Source: JACKDW01 sp964621785
GTDB taxonomy: Bacteria > Myxococcota_A > Polyangia > Nannocystales > Nannocystaceae
DNA: 64,000 nt
Direction: 5' to 3'
Assembly (NCBI GenBank): GCA_964621785.1
Contig: CAZUPD010000008.1
Location: 55,427-119,426, forward strand
The notes under the pieces are model-generated. The model ran no database searches. It had not been told where the DNA came from and was given only the letters and a program-made list of their open reading frames with translations. The position numbers and the translations under genes are program-made. Shown here piece after piece: positions 1 to 9,642 of the stretch. The stretch's first letter is position 1, and each line of letters starts with the position of its first letter.

Positions 1-43
1 GCCAACCTGGCTTCGGACGCACTGTCCCCGGTACAACACGTGG

Positions 44-802
44 CTAACTCGTCACGGTTTCGGGGACGGTGCCGACAAACAGGTGCACAGCTCCGAAGCC
101 CAGCCGTCTGCTGTGGGGTTGGAGCAGTCCCGCTGCCGCCATCGTCTCGACAAATTCCTCGGGTGGGGGAAACGCCGCAATCGATTGTTGCAGATAGCGA
201 TACTCTCGACTCCCCGACAGTAGCGCGCCGAGTCGGGGAACAAGATAATGTACATGCAACCGCGCGAGCGGTGCCAGGATCCCTGTGCGCGGCTCGGTGA
301 GTTCTAAGATCGCAACCCGTGTACCCGGGCGACACACCCTCAGCATTTCACGAAGTGCTTGTGGGCGATCGGGGATGTTGCGGATCCCAAAGCTACACAC
401 TGCGCCATCGAACGTCGCATCGGCAAACGGGAGAGCACAGGCATCTGCGACCACGGTCGTGATCCGCTGATCCACCCCGGCAGAGATCGCTTTTTGTTGT
501 CCACGGGCGAGCATCTTGTGACTCGGATCGAGGGCTGTCACCCGCGACTGTGGCACGCGCAGGGCGACGGTGAGCGCGACATCGAGGGTACCGGCGGCGA
601 CATCGAGAATATGTGCGCCTACATCGAGTTGCATCGCCGCCACGGTCTGACGTCGCCACCGAGCATCGAGGCCCAAACTCATGAGGCGATTGAGAAGGTC
701 GTAGCGCGTGGCGATGGCGTCAAACATCGCCCCGCTGCCCGGCGTTTGCTCGGCATCTACCGGATCACTGCGATCAGCATGTTGTGTGGTCATTTGGTTC
801 AT
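44..802 (-). CDS. menG: Demethylmenaquinone methyltransferase (MenG/UbiE family)
   Basis: This protein (252 aa) would perform the last step of menaquinone synthesis, the SAM-dependent C-methylation of demethylmenaquinone at the cytoplasmic face of the membrane. The SAM-binding motif I is LDVAAGTLD; the family usually has GTGD, so one glycine is replaced by leucine. The UbiE signature FGIRNIPDRPQALREM is intact, and the length fits the family. It is the last gene of the men operon: its ATG lies 2 nt beyond the stop of the prenyl synthase gene. UbiE homologues can also methylate ubiquinone precursors, but the surrounding men genes favour MenG. Confidence 0.93.
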   Translation of the reverse strand: MNQMTTQHADRSDPVDAEQTPGSGAMFDAIATRYDLLNRLMSLGLDARWRRQTVAAMQLDVGAHILDVAAGTLDVALTVALRVPQSRVTALDPSHKMLARGQQKAISAGVDQRITTVVADACALPFADATFDGAVCSFGIRNIPDRPQALREMLRVCRPGTRVAILELTEPRTGILAPLARLHVHYLVPRLGALLSGSREYRYLQQSIAAFPPPEEFVETMAAAGLLQPHSRRLGFGAVHLFVGTVPETVTS

Positions 803-804
803 TG

Positions 805-1875
805 TTATCGCACCCGCGAGACAATGGTGTCGACGAGGGCCGTGAGGGCCGTACGCGCCTGCCCAGCGGGTAGTTGGCGCAACTCCATGCGGGCGGTCGT
901 CGCCAGCTCTTGCGCAAAAGCAGCCGTCCCCTCATCGGCGCGACAGGCCACGATGTGTTGGCGCAGTGATGTTTGTGCTTCTACAAGTTTTTTCGGATCG
1001 TCGCAGAGTTCGCGGTGGAGCTCCGGGCAACGCTCGAGGGTGAGCAACAGCGGCCACGTCAACTTCCCCTCCCGCAGGTCGACCCACGCCCCTTTGCCCA
1101 TCAGTTGTGGCTGGCCACGGATGTCGAGGAGATCGTCGACCACTTGAAAGGCGGTACCGATGTGCAGCCCCACTTGGCCGAGCACCGCGACCGTCGCAGC
1201 ATCGAGACCCGAAGCGGTTGCCCCTGCCTCGAGGCTCCAGCGAAACAGCGAAGCCGTTTTGCCGTGAACGACATCGAGGTAGGTTTGGCGAGCGACTGCG
1301 AGGTCTTCCGGGATTTGGTTGCGACGCGCGAGTTGGAGAGCCTCTGCCCGGACCATCTCGTCGATCACCCGCAACACATCCGCGAGGAGACAGCTAAAAC
1401 CACAGCCGGCGATGCGTTGAAGTGCGTGGACCAGCAGGTGGTCGCCGGCGAGGATACTGACGCTGTTGCCAAACAGGATCCGGGCTGCCGGGGCACCGCG
1501 GCGGACCTCACCGACATCGAGGACATCGTCGTGGAGCAGGGTCGCCGCGTGGATCAACTCGCTGGCGAGCGCGAGTTCGCGGACCACCGGATCGAGGTTG
1601 CGACCCCCGACTCGAGCGCCCAACAGCACACACAACGGACGCACGCGTTTGCCCGGACGGCCGAGCAGATGTCCCGCCGCTCGACGTGCCTCACCCGGGC
1701 CATCGGGACGGCGAAGGTCGTTGACCAACCCGGCAATGGAGGCATCGAGGCGACGCAGATCATCGCCCAACCAGGCTTCGATCTCCCGCAAGCGATCGGA
1801 CAGCGGAGCCAGGCCGTTGCTGTGCGAAACGGTCCGCAGAGGAGAGAGGACGGGATGTTGTTGGGGGCGTTCCAT
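805..1875 (-). CDS. Polyprenyl (trans-isoprenyl) diphosphate synthase
   Basis: The 356-aa protein builds the long all-trans prenyl diphosphate that MenA attaches to the menaquinone ring. The family landmarks are in order: GKRVRP near residue 75, the first Asp-rich motif LLHDDVLD near 115, GKTASLF near 205, and the second Asp-rich motif QVVDDLLD near 245. Its place between menE and menG, 3 nt from the menE stop, supports a role in making the menaquinone side chain (like HepT or IspB). The chain length cannot be read safely from sequence. The first 30 or so residues are not conserved and the true start could be slightly downstream. Confidence 0.92.
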   Translation of the reverse strand: MERPQQHPVLSPLRTVSHSNGLAPLSDRLREIEAWLGDDLRRLDASIAGLVNDLRRPDGPGEARRAAGHLLGRPGKRVRPLCVLLGARVGGRNLDPVVRELALASELIHAATLLHDDVLDVGEVRRGAPAARILFGNSVSILAGDHLLVHALQRIAGCGFSCLLADVLRVIDEMVRAEALQLARRNQIPEDLAVARQTYLDVVHGKTASLFRWSLEAGATASGLDAATVAVLGQVGLHIGTAFQVVDDLLDIRGQPQLMGKGAWVDLREGKLTWPLLLTLERCPELHRELCDDPKKLVEAQTSLRQHIVACRADEGTAAFAQELATTARMELRQLPAGQARTALTALVDTIVSRVR

Positions 1876-1878
1876 TGG

Positions 1879-3273
1879 TTATCGACCCTTTGTGGGGGCG
1901 TGATGCGGCTCGGAAGGGGTCAAGAGTCGCAGCAGCGCAGCCCGGGGAAGTTTGTCGGTCGTGGTCTGCGGGAGTTGCTGACACCACACCAGTTGTTGCG
2001 GACGTTCGTAGGGGGCGAGGTGTTGCCGGCACCAAGTTGCAAATGCATCTTGTTCGGGTGGGACTCGGACCCCATTTTGCCGACGAGCTGCGACGAGGAC
2101 CGCGGCCACGCGCTCGCCCCAGTGCGGGTCGGGCATCCCGATCACCGCCGCCACCTCGACCTGAGGATGGGCACACAGTGTTTGCTCGACCCGGCTCGGA
2201 TCCACATTTTCGCCGCCCGAGATGATGATGCGATCGCTACGGTGATGGATATGCACGTGGCCGCGAGCATCGATATCTCCGACATCCGACGTTTGGACCG
2301 AACCTTCGGTGATGGGACCATCGACGACCAGCGGCCCGACGTGTTGAGATCGAAGGCAGACCCGGGCAAACGTCAGGGGCGGGCCGACGTGGCGAGGGTC
2401 GTCGGGAGGATCGTCGGGAAACGAAGTCGCGACTTGCGAAGCGGTCTCGGTCATTCCCCATGTATAGGCAACAGGTATACCGAGGGCGGTGCACCGCCGG
2501 CGAAGTTGGGCAGGACACGAAGCCCCCCCGAGCAGGATAAACCGCAGCTGTTCGGGAAACGGACGATTGTGACGGGCATCGAGAAGGCGCGCCAGCATCG
2601 TCGGTACCAGGGAGATCTGCGTAATGTCCCCCGAATCGACCCTGCGATTGACCTGTGTGGCATCGAAGCGTGCACGCACTTCAGAGCAGGTTCCATAAAA
2701 CGCGGTGCGAAACAGGATCGATAGGCCCCCGATGTGGTGCAGCGGAAGGCAGCAAAACCAGCGATCGTTCGGGAGATGGCCGAGGCGGATCGCTGAGCCC
2801 ATCGCCGAAAACAGCAGCTGACCACAGGTTACGGGTACCGTTTTGGCAACTCCACTTGAACCCGATGTTTGCATCCACAGGCGGACCTCGCCGAGGGGCC
2901 AGCGAGGTTCCGGGAGCGGAGTCGCTGCCGGGTGAAGGTCGAGTTTGTGTAGGTGTGTCGGTACCGAAGCGCCACAGGAAATTGCAAATGCAACACTGGG
3001 ATCGATCTGGGCATCGGGACCGGGCCCTGTGGGGACCGCGATGGCGCCGATCCAGCCGAGGGCATGGAGGGCCACGACCCAGTTGCTGCACACGGGTCCG
3101 AGCAGCGCGACAGGTGTCCCGCGGGTCAGGCCTTGGTTTGCGAGCCCGGCGGCGACACGGGCGACATACTGGCAAAGCTCAGCCGCGGTCCAGGCGGCAT
3201 CGTCCATCACCAAAATCGGATGTTCCGGTCGGGCCCGCGCTGCGCTGGCAAGGGGATGAAAGATCGTGGTCAT
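1879..3273 (-). CDS. menE: o-Succinylbenzoate-CoA ligase MenE
   Basis: This adenylate-forming enzyme (464 aa) activates o-succinylbenzoate with ATP and CoA before ring closure by MenB. Visible core motifs are the P-loop TSGSSGVAK (about 136-144), AYTWGMTE (about 275), the hinge region with GDID, RSDRIIISGGENVDP, and a C-terminal TDKLPR containing the catalytic lysine. The reading frame is open upstream, but ATG 3273 is the chosen start. AGGAGG sits a few bases before it, and the ATG overlaps the TGA of menC (ATGA), so translation is probably coupled. Confidence 0.93.
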   Translation of the reverse strand: MTTIFHPLASAARARPEHPILVMDDAAWTAAELCQYVARVAAGLANQGLTRGTPVALLGPVCSNWVVALHALGWIGAIAVPTGPGPDAQIDPSVAFAISCGASVPTHLHKLDLHPAATPLPEPRWPLGEVRLWMQTSGSSGVAKTVPVTCGQLLFSAMGSAIRLGHLPNDRWFCCLPLHHIGGLSILFRTAFYGTCSEVRARFDATQVNRRVDSGDITQISLVPTMLARLLDARHNRPFPEQLRFILLGGASCPAQLRRRCTALGIPVAYTWGMTETASQVATSFPDDPPDDPRHVGPPLTFARVCLRSQHVGPLVVDGPITEGSVQTSDVGDIDARGHVHIHHRSDRIIISGGENVDPSRVEQTLCAHPQVEVAAVIGMPDPHWGERVAAVLVAARRQNGVRVPPEQDAFATWCRQHLAPYERPQQLVWCQQLPQTTTDKLPRAALLRLLTPSEPHHAPTKGR

Positions 3274-4424
3274 ACAACCTCCTGTGGGAGGCCGAGGCCA
3301 GGTCCGGTCGGTACGACGATGACCCCGTCGCGGCTTGGGCACAGCGGGGTGGCGACATCGTTCGTCCACGGACTTGTGAGGCCCGCCGCGCGGGGGGAAG
3401 TTGATGCACGGTCGCAGACCGCGGCCAAACACACGGCAGCCCGTTGCCCGACGGCGGATGTCCAAGCAAACGACACACAGGTTTCGATTCCGGCTTCGCG
3501 GGAAATTGTATGAACATCGAGACAGGCGAGCAGGCCCCCCAGCGAGGAGGGCTTGAGAACCCAAATATCGCCGATCCGACCAGCCAAGGCCGCCGCCCGT
3601 AGGGCTGGGAATGCAAGTGTCTCATCGAGCGCGAGCGCGAGCGGGCTTTGATGTTGCAGATGCAATAAGCCCTCGAGATCGTCGGCTGGGAGCGGTTGCT
3701 CGACCCACTGCACACCGTGCGCATGAAGTGCCTCGCACATCTTCGCAGCAACTGCGCGGGACCATGCTCCGTTGGCATCGACCCGCAGCGAGACATCGGG
3801 ATGCACGCCGCGCACCGCCGCGACCCGCCGCAGGTCGGTCTCCGGAGATGCAGCACCGAGTTTGAGTTTGAGACAGCGAATACCCGCCTGGACAGCCGCA
3901 AGGGCCTGCTCCGGAGTCTCGACCACTGCAGCGACCGGAATGGTTTCGCGGGGACTGCATGAGAGGAGGTGGGCGAGCGAGAGATTCTTTGCTTGTGCAA
4001 CCAGATCGAGTGCAGCCGTTGTGAGGCCGTGACGAACCGGTGCGGGAACCGAATCGGCGAGGTGACGATCCCACCTGCGAAGTTGCTTCCACGAGATCGT
4101 TGTCGGGACAAGCTCCGGAATGCAGATCCGTGTGTTCGCCGAGGATCGTCCGCACCCGAGTGCGTGGACACATGCAGCGACGTCGGTCGTATCGGCCCCA
4201 AACCCGGGCCAGGGAGCGATATCCCCGACACCCGCGAGCGAACCGCTACGAAGCCAGAACAGCCACCCCTTGCGCTGTTGCGTCTGAACGCAGGCCGTTC
4301 GCAGGGGGAATGTCCGAGTCAACATGTAGGATCGGACATGCCAGCCTGTGATCGGCAAGTCCGGGTCGCCTACACCCATGTCGATACATGGATTGTGGTC
4401 AACAGCGACGGTGGGGGCGTTCAC
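3270..4424 (-). CDS. menC: o-Succinylbenzoate synthase MenC
   Basis: An enolase-superfamily dehydratase (384 aa) that turns SHCHC into o-succinylbenzoate. It shows the KLKLG motif with the general acid/base lysine, RVDANGAWS and WVEQPLP with metal-ligand Asp and Glu, LALDE with the third ligand, and VLKPSSLGG with the second catalytic lysine. The start is a GTG that overlaps the TGA of menA (GTGA). The first 25 residues are poorly conserved, so an ATG about 18 or more codons inside is possible. It is an operon member between menA and menE. Confidence 0.92.
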   Translation of the reverse strand: MNAPTVAVDHNPCIDMGVGDPDLPITGWHVRSYMLTRTFPLRTACVQTQQRKGWLFWLRSGSLAGVGDIAPWPGFGADTTDVAACVHALGCGRSSANTRICIPELVPTTISWKQLRRWDRHLADSVPAPVRHGLTTAALDLVAQAKNLSLAHLLSCSPRETIPVAAVVETPEQALAAVQAGIRCLKLKLGAASPETDLRRVAAVRGVHPDVSLRVDANGAWSRAVAAKMCEALHAHGVQWVEQPLPADDLEGLLHLQHQSPLALALDETLAFPALRAAALAGRIGDIWVLKPSSLGGLLACLDVHTISREAGIETCVSFAWTSAVGQRAAVCLAAVCDRASTSPRAAGLTSPWTNDVATPLCPSRDGVIVVPTGPGLGLPQEVV

Positions 4425-5323
4425 AGGAGGACTCCCACGGCTAGAAGTAGGCCAAAGATGAGTTCGAGTTGGGCCGTCTGTGCGAGGTCACGGTTGAGCG
4501 CACGGCCGTCTCGGTGCCACACACCGTCGAGGCGTCTGAGCGCGAGGGGGAGGCTGAGCAGGGGAAGCAACCACCCGAGGGGGGCGCAGCCGCTGAGCAC
4601 GAGTCCCAAAACCATCGCATAGGGATAGCCGATCAGCAGCGCGTACTCGATCCGCGTGCGTCGTGGGCCGAGGATGACGGCCAGTGTCCGCTTGCCGGAG
4701 GCAGCATCGGTTTTGCGGTCACGCAGGTTGTTGACGACGAGGATCGCCGCGGCGAGGCTCCCGACTGCCGATGCTGACCATAGGGACAGATCTGTAAGCA
4801 CACCTGTGTGCAGCATAAAGGTGCCAGCGGTGGCGATCAGACCAAAAAATATGAAAACAAGTAATTCGCCACAACCGCGATATCCGAGCGGAACGGGACC
4901 TCCGGTGTAGGCGAGCGTGGCCGCGATCGAAGCCAATCCCGCGACGACAAACGGCCAGCCACCGATCGAAACCAGGTACGCGCCAAGAATGGTTGCAGCT
5001 ACAATCGCAGCCACGGCAGCGCGCAGCACAGATGCCGGTGCGAGCCATCCCTCGGACGTCGCCCGCTCAGGTCCGAGGCGATGATCGTCGGTACCACGTT
5101 GCCCATCTTCGTAGTCGTTGTGAAGGTTGACCGCGACCTGAAGTAGCAGCGCCACGCCGACACAAGCCAGTGTTGTCGGCGGGTGATGAAGGCCATATGC
5201 GATGGCAAGCGCCGTTCCCACGGCCACGGGCACCACACCGGCGACCAGCGTACGAGGACGCAGGGCCGAGATCCAGGCTGCGAACGGACCTGGCGAACGG
5301 TTGTGTGGTCTGGAGAGTGTCAT
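4421..5323 (-). CDS. menA: 1,4-Dihydroxy-2-naphthoate polyprenyltransferase MenA
   Basis: An integral membrane UbiA-superfamily prenyltransferase (300 aa) that joins the polyprenyl chain to dihydroxynaphthoate. Both Asp-rich substrate sites are present: NLHNDYEDGQRGTD (about 87-100) and NNLRDRKTDAASGKRTLAV (about 198-216). About eight hydrophobic segments surround them, and the length is normal. It follows menB after a 46-nt gap, the widest in this operon, and overlaps menC by GTGA. The neighbouring prenyl synthase presumably supplies the chain. Confidence 0.94.
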   Translation of the reverse strand: MTLSRPHNRSPGPFAAWISALRPRTLVAGVVPVAVGTALAIAYGLHHPPTTLACVGVALLLQVAVNLHNDYEDGQRGTDDHRLGPERATSEGWLAPASVLRAAVAAIVAATILGAYLVSIGGWPFVVAGLASIAATLAYTGGPVPLGYRGCGELLVFIFFGLIATAGTFMLHTGVLTDLSLWSASAVGSLAAAILVVNNLRDRKTDAASGKRTLAVILGPRRTRIEYALLIGYPYAMVLGLVLSGCAPLGWLLPLLSLPLALRRLDGVWHRDGRALNRDLAQTAQLELIFGLLLAVGVLL

Positions 5324-5369
5324 CGCTACGGCGTGTTCATTCTGTGTTCATACATTTTTTGTTGTTGAA

Positions 5370-6191
5370 CTACGGGCGCCGGGGGAACTTACCGAACTCC
5401 GGCTTACGCTTTTCGAGGAACGCGTTGCGGCCCTCTTGTGCCTCTTCAGTCATGTAAAAAAGCATGGTCGCGTTGCCGGCGAGTTCTTGAAGACCGGTTT
5501 GACCATCGCAATCGGCATTAAACGCGCACTTCATCAGACGCAGTGCCATCGGCGAGAGCGACAGAATCTCTCGGCACCATTGGACAGTCTCCTGCTCGAG
5601 CTGTTCGAGTGGGACGACCGTGTTGACCATTCCCATGTCGAGTGCCTGTTGGGCCGAGTATTGACGACACAAAAACCAGATTTCGCGGGCCTTTTTTTGC
5701 CCGATGCTGCGGGCGAGGTAGCTGGCCCCAAAGCCACCATCGAAACTTCCGACGCGCGGACCTGTCTGTCCGAACACCGCATTGTCGGCGGCGATCGTCA
5801 GGTCGCAGACGACGTGCAGCACATGTCCGCCGCCGATTGCATACCCAGCGACCATCGCTATGACCGGTTTGGGCAGGGTGCGGATGAATCGCTGTAGCTC
5901 GAGTACGTTGAGACGGGGCACGCCGTCGTTGCCGACATAGCCCTGTTCCCCGCGGATGCGTTGGTCACCTCCCGAGCAAAACGCTTTGCCGCCGGCGCCA
6001 CACAGGATGATCACGCCGACCTCCGGGTCTTCCTTGGCATCGGAAAACGCAGCACTCAAATCAAACAGTGTCTGCGGGCGAAAGGCATTGTGAACCTCGG
6101 GGCGGTTGATGGTGATCTTGGCGATCCCGTCCTTGCTCTTGTGGTACTCGATATCTTCAAACGGGCGAACTCGGATCCATTCGATGGTCAT
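5370..6191 (-). CDS. menB: 1,4-Dihydroxy-2-naphthoyl-CoA synthase MenB
   Basis: A crotonase-family enzyme (273 aa) that closes the second ring of the naphthoquinone from o-succinylbenzoyl-CoA. Conservation is very high: CSGGDQRIRG, the oxyanion-hole segment YAIGGGHVLH, the family hallmark GQTGPRVGSFDGGFG, and a C-terminus ending KRKPEFGKF. ATG 6191 overlaps the menD stop (ATGA). This is the most secure call of the operon. Confidence 0.96.
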   Translation of the reverse strand: MTIEWIRVRPFEDIEYHKSKDGIAKITINRPEVHNAFRPQTLFDLSAAFSDAKEDPEVGVIILCGAGGKAFCSGGDQRIRGEQGYVGNDGVPRLNVLELQRFIRTLPKPVIAMVAGYAIGGGHVLHVVCDLTIAADNAVFGQTGPRVGSFDGGFGASYLARSIGQKKAREIWFLCRQYSAQQALDMGMVNTVVPLEQLEQETVQWCREILSLSPMALRLMKCAFNADCDGQTGLQELAGNATMLFYMTEEAQEGRNAFLEKRKPEFGKFPRRP

Positions 6192-8185
6192 GATGACTGC
6201 TCCTCTGCAAAAAGTGTGGGTACAAGTTGTGGGTGGGCGAGTGCGGCGTGGATACGTGCGAGGATCCGCTGACGGGTGGTCTCACTCGACGTTCCATCGA
6301 CGACGACTTCGATGACCGTCAGGCCGCGCGAAGAATGTTTAGAAGTTGCTTCTACAAGCGAAGTGTGGAGGTGGCTGGCACAGGCCACGCGGCGGTACGC
6401 GATCCCGGCAGCGCGGCAAAGCTCGTCGAGAACGGTTGGCCGCGGGGTCAGGAAATAGCGCTCAAACGCTTCTGGATGTCCGGCGATCGGGAGCTGGCGA
6501 AAAATGCCACCACCGCCGTTGTTGACCACGACGACCGTGAGGGCAGTGGCAAGTTCGGTTGGCGAGGTGAGCAGCGACGCGAGGTCGTGGCGGAGCGTGA
6601 GGTCTCCGCAGAGCAGTACCGCGGGGCCATCGATGTTCCAAGCTTCGCCGAGAGCCGTCGCCACCGTACCATCAATTCCATTGACGCCCCGACTGCCGAG
6701 CACGCGAAGATCGTGGCAGTGGCGTTGGGAAAAACTGCCGAGGTCGCGGACTGCATTGCTATTGCCGATGTGCAGGACAGTGCCTGGAGGAAGAGATTGT
6801 GTGGTGGTCCGCACGATCGCGCCTTCCCACCATTGACAGTCGTGTGCATCTACAATTTTTTTGATCTCTCGGTCGAGCAGCCGCCAGTGATCGAGGTAGG
6901 TCGAAGCGACGTTGCCGGCGGGAAACCTCGGGATGAGTTGATGGCAAAGGGTCGTCGGGTCCGCAATGACCAGTGTGTCTACACCTTTTGTTGGATCGAG
7001 CCACTCCGCGCTCGAGTCGACGAGAATCGTACGTCCGCGTGCGAAACGGTCGAGCCATTGACAGACAGATTTGGATGTCGGCATCGCGCCGAACCGCAGT
7101 ACACACTCGGGTACGAGCGCCGACCCGATGTCCTTACTGCGAAGCATCAGATCGCTGTGGTCGATCGCGTGACCAACCGCGGCTACGCCGGACAGAGGTT
7201 CACATACCACTGGCCAACCGAGTGCGGAGGCGAGGTTTTCGATCGCGACCGCAAAATCGGCGCGCGAGCATTCAGCGTTACCGAGGAGAGGACCGCAGAC
7301 AATCACCCCACGGGGTGTTGCGAGGCGCTCGGCCAGTTGCCCAAGCGAAGCCGCATCGCACGATTGCGCCTGCTTGTGGACGACAGGCGAGCGCACGGGG
7401 ACAAAAGGGGGACGCGGACCCTTGTGCCACAATGGCTTGTCAAACCGAAGGTTTGCATGGACGGGCCCCGAGGGATTAGAACATGCATTTGCAAATAAAT
7501 GGAGCCCGCGGGTGTACCAGTGTTGGGGGGACAGGTCGTGGGTCGGTGCTTCGAGCTGTAAAGATCCCCGCACGAGGCTGCCAAAGAGCTGGTGCTGGTC
7601 GAGGGTTTGGGGAGCGCCGCAGTTTTGCAACCTCGCTGGCCGGTCGGCTGTCAGGACAATCAGAGGAATCCGACTGTGACGCGCTTCGGCGATCGCGGGG
7701 GCGTAGTGCAGCCCGGCAGAACCTGATGTGCATACAAGTGCAACAGGACCCGTGCTGATGCGTGCACGCCCGAGGGCGAAAAAACCGGCCGTGCGTTCGT
7801 CGAGCACGACATGGGTGGCAAGTGCACCGTGGGCCTCGATCGCAAGGATCAGCGGGGTGTTGCGAGAGCCGGGAGAGATGACGACTTCGCGGACGCCGGC
7901 ATCGACGAGTGCCCACACGATCGCTTCGGCGGCGGCGGCATTGATGGCAGCGACCACAGGGTCGGCGATATGGCGGGGACTCGGCCGCCTGTGGATGATG
8001 TTTTGAATCATGCCGTGAGATTCGACGGGTTCGCCGATCCCACCTGCGCGGTCAGATGCATGGCCTGTTCGCGCGTACGCTCCAAATTCCCGATGGTCAC
8101 AAACGGGGTGTATTGCATCCGCTGGATCGGTACTCCGGACGTCTCGGTCATCCGCGACCGCGTGTGGCAGGCCGGCAGTGCTCAC
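6188..8185 (-). CDS. menD: SEPHCHC synthase MenD (TPP-dependent) with N-terminal extension
   Basis: This thiamine-diphosphate enzyme condenses isochorismate with 2-oxoglutarate. It shows VVISPGSRNTPL (about 102-112), VVLDERTAGFFALG with the TPP-activating Glu, and a C-terminal TPP/Mg site, GDLTLRHDLASLL followed by VVNNGGGGIF. The GTG start at 8185 overlaps the menF TGA (GTGA) and has GGAGGA at good spacing, so I keep it. That leaves about 75 residues before the usual MenD N-terminus. An internal ATG (codon 59, around 8011) lacks a good ribosome site but would give a more standard protein. Confidence 0.93.
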   Translation of the reverse strand: MSTAGLPHAVADDRDVRSTDPADAIHPVCDHREFGAYARTGHASDRAGGIGEPVESHGMIQNIIHRRPSPRHIADPVVAAINAAAAEAIVWALVDAGVREVVISPGSRNTPLILAIEAHGALATHVVLDERTAGFFALGRARISTGPVALVCTSGSAGLHYAPAIAEARHSRIPLIVLTADRPARLQNCGAPQTLDQHQLFGSLVRGSLQLEAPTHDLSPQHWYTRGLHLFANACSNPSGPVHANLRFDKPLWHKGPRPPFVPVRSPVVHKQAQSCDAASLGQLAERLATPRGVIVCGPLLGNAECSRADFAVAIENLASALGWPVVCEPLSGVAAVGHAIDHSDLMLRSKDIGSALVPECVLRFGAMPTSKSVCQWLDRFARGRTILVDSSAEWLDPTKGVDTLVIADPTTLCHQLIPRFPAGNVASTYLDHWRLLDREIKKIVDAHDCQWWEGAIVRTTTQSLPPGTVLHIGNSNAVRDLGSFSQRHCHDLRVLGSRGVNGIDGTVATALGEAWNIDGPAVLLCGDLTLRHDLASLLTSPTELATALTVVVVNNGGGGIFRQLPIAGHPEAFERYFLTPRPTVLDELCRAAGIAYRRVACASHLHTSLVEATSKHSSRGLTVIEVVVDGTSSETTRQRILARIHAALAHPQLVPTLFAEEQSS

Positions 8186-9642
8186 ACCAGTCCTCCAGGG
8201 TGCGGATGGATGTCCGTGATGCGCGTTGGAGCATGCATGTGCGCATGTTCGGGAGTCCGTACAATCAATGCATCAGCAATCGATCGCAGTTTGTGTTGGG
8301 TTTCACGCCACTCCGCATCTGGATTGGAACCGGCGACGATTCCCGCACCCGCAAACGCGCGTGCGTGGTCGCCGTGCAGCAGCGCCGAGCGAATCGCGAC
8401 GAAGAATTGTCCGCTGCCCTGCTCGTCGATCCAGCCGATGGGGGCGGCATAGGGTCCGCGCTCGAGTAATTCATGCGCTTGCAAATAGTTTTTTGCCTGG
8501 TCGCAGGGCCATCCTCCGACGGCAGGCGAGGGATGCAGGCGCCGCACCCACTCGACGATGTTGCCCGCCCGCGCCTGTGTCCCAACGAGTCGAGTCTGTA
8601 GATGCATTACCCGGGGCAGTCGCAGAACTTCGGTGGGCGTGATATGGATGGATGTACAAGCTTCGCCGAGGCGTCGCGTGAGCATGTCGATGACGAGTTG
8701 GTGTTCGTGGCGATCTTTTGGCGAATTCAGGAGCTTGGCGGCTTGGGCGGCATCCTGCGCGGGCGTCGATCGACGCGGGAGCGTGCCGGCGATCGCTCGT
8801 GTTGCGACACGGGTACCGTCGACCTCGACTAGGGGTTCGGGAGTTGCCCCGACAAACACTGCGGGCCCCTCTGGGGTCGGCTGCGACATGGCAAACGTCG
8901 CGGCCTTCGGATGGTTGTTCCGCAGTGCGCGAGCGGTGGCGGCCGGGTCAAACCCCCGCGGGTGGCGATGGCAGACACAACGCGCGAGTACGACTTTGTC
9001 CAATTGGCCGCGAACAATCGCCTCTCGAGCGTGACGGACTCGGGTACACCAACTCGTGTAGGTCTCCTCGGGAATCGGGAGGTCCTCCGATGGGATGTGC
9101 CTCCGCGGCGGGAGGTTGCGAAGGTGATGGACGAGTGTTTGGTGGCGGATCCGAAGATCCCGTTTCATGTGGGATAGATCGGCTTCGGAGGCAATTACGC
9201 TGTGGTACGTGACTCGGGTGGCACCCGCCGGTGAGCGGTAGACCACGGTCCTCGGTACGCGCAGGGTCGGGCCGGTGGGGGAGCTTTCTGAGAAGGGAAA
9301 ATTGCCGACGACCAGGGGGCCGACGCCGGGAGTCGTCGTATGTTCGAGAACAGATGAACAAAATTCATGGGCCCGGCGAAAGCCCTGGGGCCCGGCGGTT
9401 GAGCATTGCCACAGCGAACCGATTGCCAACCAACACGGACCTTCGGCACCGCGCTGCCAGGCGAGATAGGAGTGCCTGAGTACACTTGTAAGGTCGATGA
9501 GGGCGAATGGATCGACTTCCGGAAGGTCAAAGCTCGTCCTCACGAGCCAACCAGCCGGATTTCGGCCGGTCCTGCCCGGTGTGGAAGGACCGCTTGCCGG
9601 AATCGGCCGTGGGTGCCACCACTTGTTTTGTCGTTCAAGCAT
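8182..9642 (-). CDS. menF: Isochorismate synthase MenF
   Basis: A chorismate-binding enzyme (486 aa) that opens the menaquinone pathway by isomerising chorismate. Diagnostic motifs are LDKVVLAR with the catalytic base lysine, the central ATRAIAGTLPR, LHPSPAVGGWP, ERGPYAAPIGWID and AGAGIVAGSNPDAEW. The C-terminal part is typical and the first 60 residues are less conserved. It is the first gene of the operon. No ribosome binding site precedes the ATG, and a plausible promoter lies so close that the transcript may be leaderless. Confidence 0.93.
   Translation of the reverse strand: MLERQNKWWHPRPIPASGPSTPGRTGRNPAGWLVRTSFDLPEVDPFALIDLTSVLRHSYLAWQRGAEGPCWLAIGSLWQCSTAGPQGFRRAHEFCSSVLEHTTTPGVGPLVVGNFPFSESSPTGPTLRVPRTVVYRSPAGATRVTYHSVIASEADLSHMKRDLRIRHQTLVHHLRNLPPRRHIPSEDLPIPEETYTSWCTRVRHAREAIVRGQLDKVVLARCVCHRHPRGFDPAATARALRNNHPKAATFAMSQPTPEGPAVFVGATPEPLVEVDGTRVATRAIAGTLPRRSTPAQDAAQAAKLLNSPKDRHEHQLVIDMLTRRLGEACTSIHITPTEVLRLPRVMHLQTRLVGTQARAGNIVEWVRRLHPSPAVGGWPCDQAKNYLQAHELLERGPYAAPIGWIDEQGSGQFFVAIRSALLHGDHARAFAGAGIVAGSNPDAEWRETQHKLRSIADALIVRTPEHAHMHAPTRITDIHPHPGGLV

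Noticed and set aside
973..2724. 583-codon plus-strand open frame
   Set aside because: It lies fully antisense to the polyprenyl synthase and MenE genes, whose products have clear motifs. Long antisense frames are expected here from the biased third codon position.
6227..7498. 423-codon plus-strand open frame
   Set aside because: Antisense to MenD; no domain, signal or ribosome site of its own.
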